A stretch of 10,368 nucleotides of DNA from an uncultured Oscillospiraceae bacterium (GTDB taxonomy: Bacteria; Bacillota; Clostridia; Oscillospirales; Oscillospiraceae): contig CABVDR010000081.1 in the NCBI GenBank assembly GCA_902497145.1, positions 1 through 10,368 of the forward strand. Direction: 5' to 3'. Both the position numbers and the translations under genes were made by a program. Positions 6,686-10,368 of this stretch are shown here, piece by piece (position 1 is the stretch's first letter; each line of letters opens with the position of its first letter). Under the pieces are notes generated by a model. It had not been told where the DNA came from. It ran no database searches and worked only from the letters and a program-made list of their open reading frames with translations.

Positions 6686-7373
6686 TACGTTTTTTTCCGG
6701 ACTGTTTGACACGGCATTGACCGATACCATTGCCCCCGGCGACTTTCTGCTGTGCGTAGGGGTGTCCCTGCTGCTGGGGCTGCTGCTGTGCGCCATGACC
6801 ATGTGGCGCTCTCAGTTCAGCCGCAGCCTCATAGTCACCCTGGCCATTCTGCCGGCTGTCGTATGTGTGGTCATCCTGATGGTCAACGGCAACGTAGGCA
6901 CCGGTGTGGCGGTGGCCGGGGCGTTCAATTTGGTGCGTTTCCGCTCAGCCCCCGGCTCTGCCCGGGAAATTGGCGCCCTGTTTGTAGCCATGGGCACCGG
7001 GCTTATTACCGGCATGGGCTATCTGGGCTACGGGGTTTTGTTTACCCTGGTTCTGGGGGCGGCCATGATGCTCTATAATGGGGTCAGCCTGCGGGCCGGA
7101 GCCATGGGCACACGGGAGCGCACCCTGCACATCACGATTCCGGAGGATCTGGACTACGCCGGGGTATTTGACCCCATCCTGCATCAGTATACCCGCCGCT
7201 ATTCCCTCACCCAGGTCAAAACCACCAACATGGGCAGCCTGTTTAAACTGACCTATGACCTGACACTGCAAGATCCCTCCCAGGAAAAGCAGTTCATTGA
7301 CCAGCTGCGGCTGCGCAACGGAAATCTGGAGATTGCTCTGGGGCACCAGGAGAGCGCCGCAGCCACGCTGTAA
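6678..7373 (+). CDS. DUF4956 family membrane protein
   Basis: 231 residues with about four membrane helices in the N-terminal half (roughly 21-41, 50-69, 71-88 and 104-138 taken as one or two helices). A conserved Gly-rich loop, GNVGTGVAVAGAFNLVRFRS, is followed by REIGALFVAMGTGL, the characteristic DUF4956 signature. The C-terminal third (about 150-231) is soluble and looks like a small alpha/beta domain. No reaction is established for the family; it recurs next to VTC-domain genes in Firmicutes. The ATG at 6678 overlaps the end of the VTC gene by 8 bases, with AGGAG at 6664-6668, so translation is probably coupled. Pairing suggests a membrane partner or channel for whatever the VTC protein makes or binds; that is inference. 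Confidence 0.9.
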   Translation: MLNTFFSGLFDTALTDTIAPGDFLLCVGVSLLLGLLLCAMTMWRSQFSRSLIVTLAILPAVVCVVILMVNGNVGTGVAVAGAFNLVRFRSAPGSAREIGALFVAMGTGLITGMGYLGYGVLFTLVLGAAMMLYNGVSLRAGAMGTRERTLHITIPEDLDYAGVFDPILHQYTRRYSLTQVKTTNMGSLFKLTYDLTLQDPSQEKQFIDQLRLRNGNLEIALGHQESAAATL

Positions 7374-7389
7374 AAGGAGATTGCCGCTT

Positions 7390-9054
7390 ATGAAACAAAC
7401 AACTCACATAGTTACCGCCGCGCTGCTGAGCGCCCTGCTGGCCCTCAGCGGCTGCAAAGCCCAGACCGCCGCAGCGGATGCCTCAGCAGCCCAGGCCACC
7501 GCCTCCCAGGAGGGGGCGGCGACCACAGTATCCACCATAGACACCGCCAGTCTCTTCAGCGACCGGGATCTGGAGGGCACCTACGATGCCAGCACGGCTG
7601 TTGCCATCCAGCTCAGCGGGGACACCGCATCCTGCACCTCGGATGCGGTTACCATAGACGGCAGCCAAATCACCATTGGGGCAGAGGGCGTGTACCTCAT
7701 CTCGGGCACCCTCACCGATGGACAGATTGTGGTAAACGCCGGGGACACGGATAAGGTGCAGCTGGTCCTCAGCGGTGCGGACATCACCAGCAGCACCTCG
7801 GCCGCCATTTATGCCTTAAACGCCGACAAGGTGTTTGTTACTTTGGCGGAGGGCACGGAGAACACCCTGGCCAACGGCGGGGAGTATGCTGCCATCGACG
7901 ACAACAACATTGATGCCGTCCTCTTTGCCAAAACAGACCTGACACTCAACGGCTCCGGCAGCCTGACCATCAACGCCGCCGCCGGCCACGGCGTGGTGTC
8001 CAAGGACGACCTGGTGGTGACCGGCGGCAGCTACACTATTACCACCGCCAGCCACGGCCTGTCCGGGAAGGACAGCATCGCCATTGCCGACGGTACGTTT
8101 GCCATTACCTCCGGCAAGGACGGCATTCACGCGGAGAACAGCGAGGATACCTCTCTGGGCTATCTGTACATTGCCGACGGGAGCTATACCATTGCCGCCC
8201 AGGGGGACGCCATCAGCGCCGGGGGCGCCCTTCAGATTGACGGCGGTACCTTTGACCTGACCACTGGAGCGGGCAGTGCCAGTGTGGAAATGAGCAGCGG
8301 GAACGATTTTGGCCTCATGGGGGGCGGAGAGCACGGGGGGACAAGTGCCCAGACGGAAACCGCCGCCGATACAGAGGAGGACTCCGTCAGCCAGAAGGGT
8401 ATCAAGGGAGAAGGAACCTATGCCATTAACGGGGGGACCTTTACCATTGACAGCGCGGATGACGGTCTCCACGCCGGAGGAGCCATGACCCTGTCGGCCG
8501 GGACGTTTGACTTGAGCAGCGGGGACGACGCTGTCCACTGTGATGACGCGCTCACCATCCAGAGCGGGACTTTCACCATTCCTTACTGTTACGAGGGAAT
8601 TGAGGGCCTGTCCATCACCATTGAGGACGGCACGTTTGATATTACCTCCCAGGATGACGGCCTCAACGCTGCCGGCGGGGCGGACAGCTCGGGCTTTGGG
8701 GGCTTTGGCGGGCGGCAGCAGGATACCTTTGTCTCCGGCTCGGACAGCTTTATCCTCATCAATGGGGGAACCTTTACCATTGTGTCTTTGGGAGACTGCG
8801 TGGACTCCAACGGAGATCTGACCCTTAACGGCGGAAGCCTGGATCTCACCTGCAACGGCAGTGGGAACACTGCCGTGGACTGCGACGGCACTTATACGAA
8901 CAACGGCGGGGATATTGCCACCAATGACGGTTCGGAAGAAAATCCCGGACAGATGGGAGGACACGGCGGCGGGGCCGGCACAAACCAAACCGAGCGTCCA
9001 AGCCGACAGATGCAGCAAGCACAAGACTCTGCTGCGTCGTCGAGCAGCGTTTGA
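7390..9054 (+). CDS. Cthe_2159-type (DUF4353) carbohydrate-binding beta-helix lipoprotein
   Basis: 554 residues. The signal peptide has a lipobox LSGC with Cys22 as lipidation site, so the protein should be anchored on the outer face of the membrane. A Ser/Ala/Thr-rich linker (about 23-55) precedes a long ladder of repeats of the type GGTFTIxSxDDGLHAxxxLTI, typical of a right-handed parallel beta-helix. The family founder, Cthe_2159 of Clostridium thermocellum, binds cellulose and polygalacturonic acid and has calcium sites; Asp-rich turns such as SADDGLHA and SGDDAVHC fit that. Two Gly-rich insertions (about 305-340 and 430-443) interrupt the ladder, and the tail (about 523-554) is Gly- then Gln/Ser-rich. 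ATG 7390 has AAGGAG 10 bases upstream and starts 16 bases after the DUF4956 stop. It is the last gene of the operon. No CotH-type kinase gene, a frequent partner of this family, is in the window. Confidence 0.92.
   Translation: MKQTTHIVTAALLSALLALSGCKAQTAAADASAAQATASQEGAATTVSTIDTASLFSDRDLEGTYDASTAVAIQLSGDTASCTSDAVTIDGSQITIGAEGVYLISGTLTDGQIVVNAGDTDKVQLVLSGADITSSTSAAIYALNADKVFVTLAEGTENTLANGGEYAAIDDNNIDAVLFAKTDLTLNGSGSLTINAAAGHGVVSKDDLVVTGGSYTITTASHGLSGKDSIAIADGTFAITSGKDGIHAENSEDTSLGYLYIADGSYTIAAQGDAISAGGALQIDGGTFDLTTGAGSASVEMSSGNDFGLMGGGEHGGTSAQTETAADTEEDSVSQKGIKGEGTYAINGGTFTIDSADDGLHAGGAMTLSAGTFDLSSGDDAVHCDDALTIQSGTFTIPYCYEGIEGLSITIEDGTFDITSQDDGLNAAGGADSSGFGGFGGRQQDTFVSGSDSFILINGGTFTIVSLGDCVDSNGDLTLNGGSLDLTCNGSGNTAVDCDGTYTNNGGDIATNDGSEENPGQMGGHGGGAGTNQTERPSRQMQQAQDSAASSSSV
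8427..8785 (+). repeat. Coding repeats of the beta-helix ladder
   Basis: Within the lipoprotein gene the unit GGxFTIxSxDDGLHA recurs, with DNA-level similarity in places: ACCTTTACCATT preceded by GGGGG appears near 8435 and again near 8769. The copies are diverged and not in tandem at exact period, consistent with old structural repeats rather than recent expansion. Confidence 0.6.
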
Positions 9055-9142
9055 CCCTCGCCATATTGTTCTCCTTCTGGCACCGAAACGCTTAGCTCAA
9101 AGGTCACGTGGAACCAAGGGGCAGCTATGCAGGCCATCTGGA

Positions 9143-9182
9143 GTCGTCCTCCGGGAGAAGTACTTCCGGAGGGCGACTTTTT
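9143..9182 (+). terminator. Strong intrinsic terminator of the VTC operon
   Basis: GTCGTCCTCCGG (9143-9154) pairs with CCGGAGGGCGAC (9166-9177): a 12-bp stem with one G-U pair and an 11-base loop, followed by TTTTT (9178-9182). It lies 88 bases beyond the lipoprotein stop. The bases between (9055-9142) hold nothing I recognise. Confidence 0.92.
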
Positions 9183-9236
9183 ACCGGTCTGTGGTTTATA
9201 TAGTCAAAAGGGAAGGGGGGATGAGATGCTTCATAC

Positions 9237-9275
9237 AAAAACAAAAACCGCTGTTTTCATAAGAAAACAGCGGTT
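9237..9275 (-). terminator. Intrinsic terminator of tRNA-Val
   Basis: On the minus strand AACCGCTGTTTTC pairs perfectly with GAAAACAGCGGTT (13 bp, TTAT loop; 9275-9246) and runs into TTTGTTTTTG. It begins five bases after the tRNA 3' end. Confidence 0.95.
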
Positions 9276-9279
9276 ACTC

Positions 9280-9355
9280 TGGTGGACGATACAGGACTTG
9301 AACCTGTGACCTCCCGCACGTCAAGCGGATGCTCTACCAGCTGAGCTAATCGTCC
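9280..9355 (-). tRNA. tRNA-Val (anticodon GAC)
   Basis: 76 bases with encoded CCA. The acceptor stem GGACGAT/ATCGTCC is perfect with discriminator A. The D arm is GCTC-AGCTGGTA-GAGC. The anticodon stem TCCGC/GCGGG has one wobble pair around loop TTGACGT, giving anticodon GAC, which reads GTC and GTT valine codons. The variable loop is AGGTC, and the T arm ACAGG-TTCAAGT-CCTGT is perfect. A consensus promoter and a terminator flank it, so it is a single-gene transcription unit. Confidence 0.97.
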
Positions 9356-9369
9356 GAACAGCATGGACT

Positions 9370-9398
9370 ATTTTATCCTGTATAGCTGGGTTTGTCAA
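9370..9398 (-). promoter_or_regulatory. Consensus promoter of tRNA-Val
   Basis: Minus strand: TTGACA (9398-9393), exactly 17 bases, then TAAAAT (9375-9370). The predicted start near 9363 is a few bases ahead of the mature tRNA 5' end at 9355. Confidence 0.92.
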
Positions 9399-9467
9399 GT
9401 ATTATTTTGCATTTTTTTCTGTGCAGGAGGGAGAAAAATTTCCTCTTTTCCATTGATTTTTTCCAGG

Positions 9468-9495
9468 TGGAAAACGGGGCGTTTTGTGCTATACT
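9468..9495 (+). promoter_or_regulatory. Probable pgi promoter
   Basis: Extended -10 TGCTATACT with the hexamer at 9490-9495. A weak -35 TGGAAA (9468-9473) lies 16 bases upstream. The leader to the pgi ATG is about 35 bases. It is back-to-back with the tRNA promoter. Confidence 0.6.
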
Positions 9496-9537
9496 GAATC
9501 CAGCATCCAACTATGTCTCAAAGGAGGATCTGCAACT

Positions 9538-10368
9538 ATGCTGAAATTAGATCTGACAAAACTGGAGGGATTTATTCCCCAGGACTACCTGTCCCAGCGC
9601 ATGGAGGGTCTGGAGAAGGCTGCCTCGATGCTGGCCAATCACAACGGCCCCGGCGGCGACTTCACCGGCTGGGTGTATCTGCCCCGGGACTATGATAAGG
9701 AAGAGTTTGCCCGCATCCAGGCGGCGGCCAAGAAGATCCAGCAGCAGTCTCAGGTGCTGGTGGTGGTGGGCATCGGCGGCTCCTATCTGGGCGCCCGTGC
9801 CGTGGTGGAGCTGCTGGGTTCTCCCAACTACAACCTGAAGAAGAAGGATACCCCCGACATCCTGTTTGCCGGCAACGGCCTGTCCACCGACGCTCTGCTG
9901 GAGACCATCGCCCTCATCGGCGACCGGGATTTCTCCGTCAACGTCATTTCCAAGTCCGGTACCACCACCGAGCCTGCCGTGGCCTTCCGGATCTTCAAGG
10001 CTCTGCTGGAGCAGAAGTACGGCAAGGAGGGCGCCCGGGAGCGCATCTATGCCACCACCGACAAGGCGCGCGGCGCCCTGAAGGGCCTGGCTGATACCGA
10101 GGGCTATGAGGAGTTCGTGGTGCCCGACGACGTGGGCGGCCGCTACTCCGTGCTCACCGCCGTGGGCCTGCTGCCCATCGCTGTGGCCGGTATCGACATC
10201 GCCGAGCTCATGGGCGGCGCGGCCCAGGCTATGAACGACCTGTCTGTGGGCGGTGCCGAGAACCCCGCCTGGCAGTATGCCGCCGCCCGCCACGCCCTGT
10301 ATCAGGGCGGCAAGAAGGTGGAGCTGCTGGCCTGCTATGAGCCCAGCTTCCGGTTCTTTGCCGAGTGG
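9538..10368 (+). CDS. pgi: Glucose-6-phosphate isomerase (partial, C-terminal part beyond right edge)
   Basis: Interconverts glucose-6-phosphate and fructose-6-phosphate in glycolysis and gluconeogenesis, in the cytoplasm. 277 codons are visible of a protein usually about 450 residues in Firmicutes. The first sugar-isomerase (SIS) domain has GIGGSYLGARA (78-88) and the phosphate-binding loop SKSGTTTEPA (138-147). The family signature DDVGGRYSVLTAVGLLP is at 197-213. The window ends at FRFFAEW, before the region expected to carry the catalytic Glu. ATG 9538 has AAGGAGG 10 bases upstream. The gene stands alone after a divergent tRNA gene, so it has its own promoter. Confidence 0.97.
   Translation, partial: MLKLDLTKLEGFIPQDYLSQRMEGLEKAASMLANHNGPGGDFTGWVYLPRDYDKEEFARIQAAAKKIQQQSQVLVVVGIGGSYLGARAVVELLGSPNYNLKKKDTPDILFAGNGLSTDALLETIALIGDRDFSVNVISKSGTTTEPAVAFRIFKALLEQKYGKEGARERIYATTDKARGALKGLADTEGYEEFVVPDDVGGRYSVLTAVGLLPIAVAGIDIAELMGGAAQAMNDLSVGGAENPAWQYAAARHALYQGGKKVELLACYEPSFRFFAEW

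Noticed and set aside
7816..9024. 402-codon minus-strand frame opposite the lipoprotein gene
   Set aside because: Codon-aligned antisense artefact of the repeat-rich lipoprotein gene; no ribosome site or family resemblance.
9226..9262. Tiny plus-strand frame MRCFIQKQKPLFS after a purine-rich stretch
   Set aside because: Its body is the tRNA-Val terminator, and it lies just past the operon terminator with no promoter.
9547..10293. 248-codon minus-strand frame opposite pgi
   Set aside because: Codon-aligned antisense artefact; pgi has its signature motifs in the plus frame.

Overview
The window looks like chromosomal DNA from a GC-rich (roughly 60% by eye) low-branching Firmicute, most likely an Oscillospirales gut anaerobe of the Flavonifractor/Lawsonibacter/Intestinimonas sort. 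That placement is inference. It rests on Firmicute-type Shine-Dalgarno sites (AAGGAG, AGGAGG) ahead of nearly every gene, strong codon bias against TTA/CTA/TCA, Gram-positive-style membrane-anchored proteins, and the gene families present. No mobile element, CRISPR array or rRNA gene was seen.

Layout. Positions 1-2326 (minus) hold the first 775 codons of mfd, the transcription-repair coupling factor, cut by the left edge. Positions 2327-2706 are a 380-base gene-free stretch with one or two candidate mfd promoters, a dyad at the start-proximal promoter, a GGGGCC hairpin and a perfect 17-bp inverted repeat. Positions 2707-3735 (minus) encode a membrane-anchored HtrA-type serine protease with no PDZ domain. 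Positions 3820-5786 (minus) encode an OmpR-family response regulator followed by its sensor histidine kinase, joined by an ATGA overlap. From 5969 the plus strand carries a tight three-gene operon: a VTC-type (polyphosphate-polymerase-like) protein, a four-helix DUF4956 membrane protein, and a Cthe_2159-type (DUF4353) beta-helix lipoprotein. It ends at a strong intrinsic terminator at 9143-9182. A tRNA-Val(GAC) gene with its own promoter and terminator follows on the minus strand (9280-9355). The window ends inside pgi, glucose-6-phosphate isomerase (9538 onward, plus).

How the parts may work together. The two-component pair and the VTC/DUF4956/lipoprotein operon are divergent from one 182-base region. 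A TTAA-N6-TTAR direct-repeat element occurs three times: between those two promoters (once near each) and again just upstream of the protease gene. This suggests one envelope-associated regulon in which the regulator controls itself, the protease and the operon. The organisation resembles the Bacillus subtilis CssRS/HtrA secretion-stress arrangement, but the operon it appears to control has no established function. This is the most interesting part of the window.

mfd, tRNA-Val and pgi are ordinary housekeeping genes.
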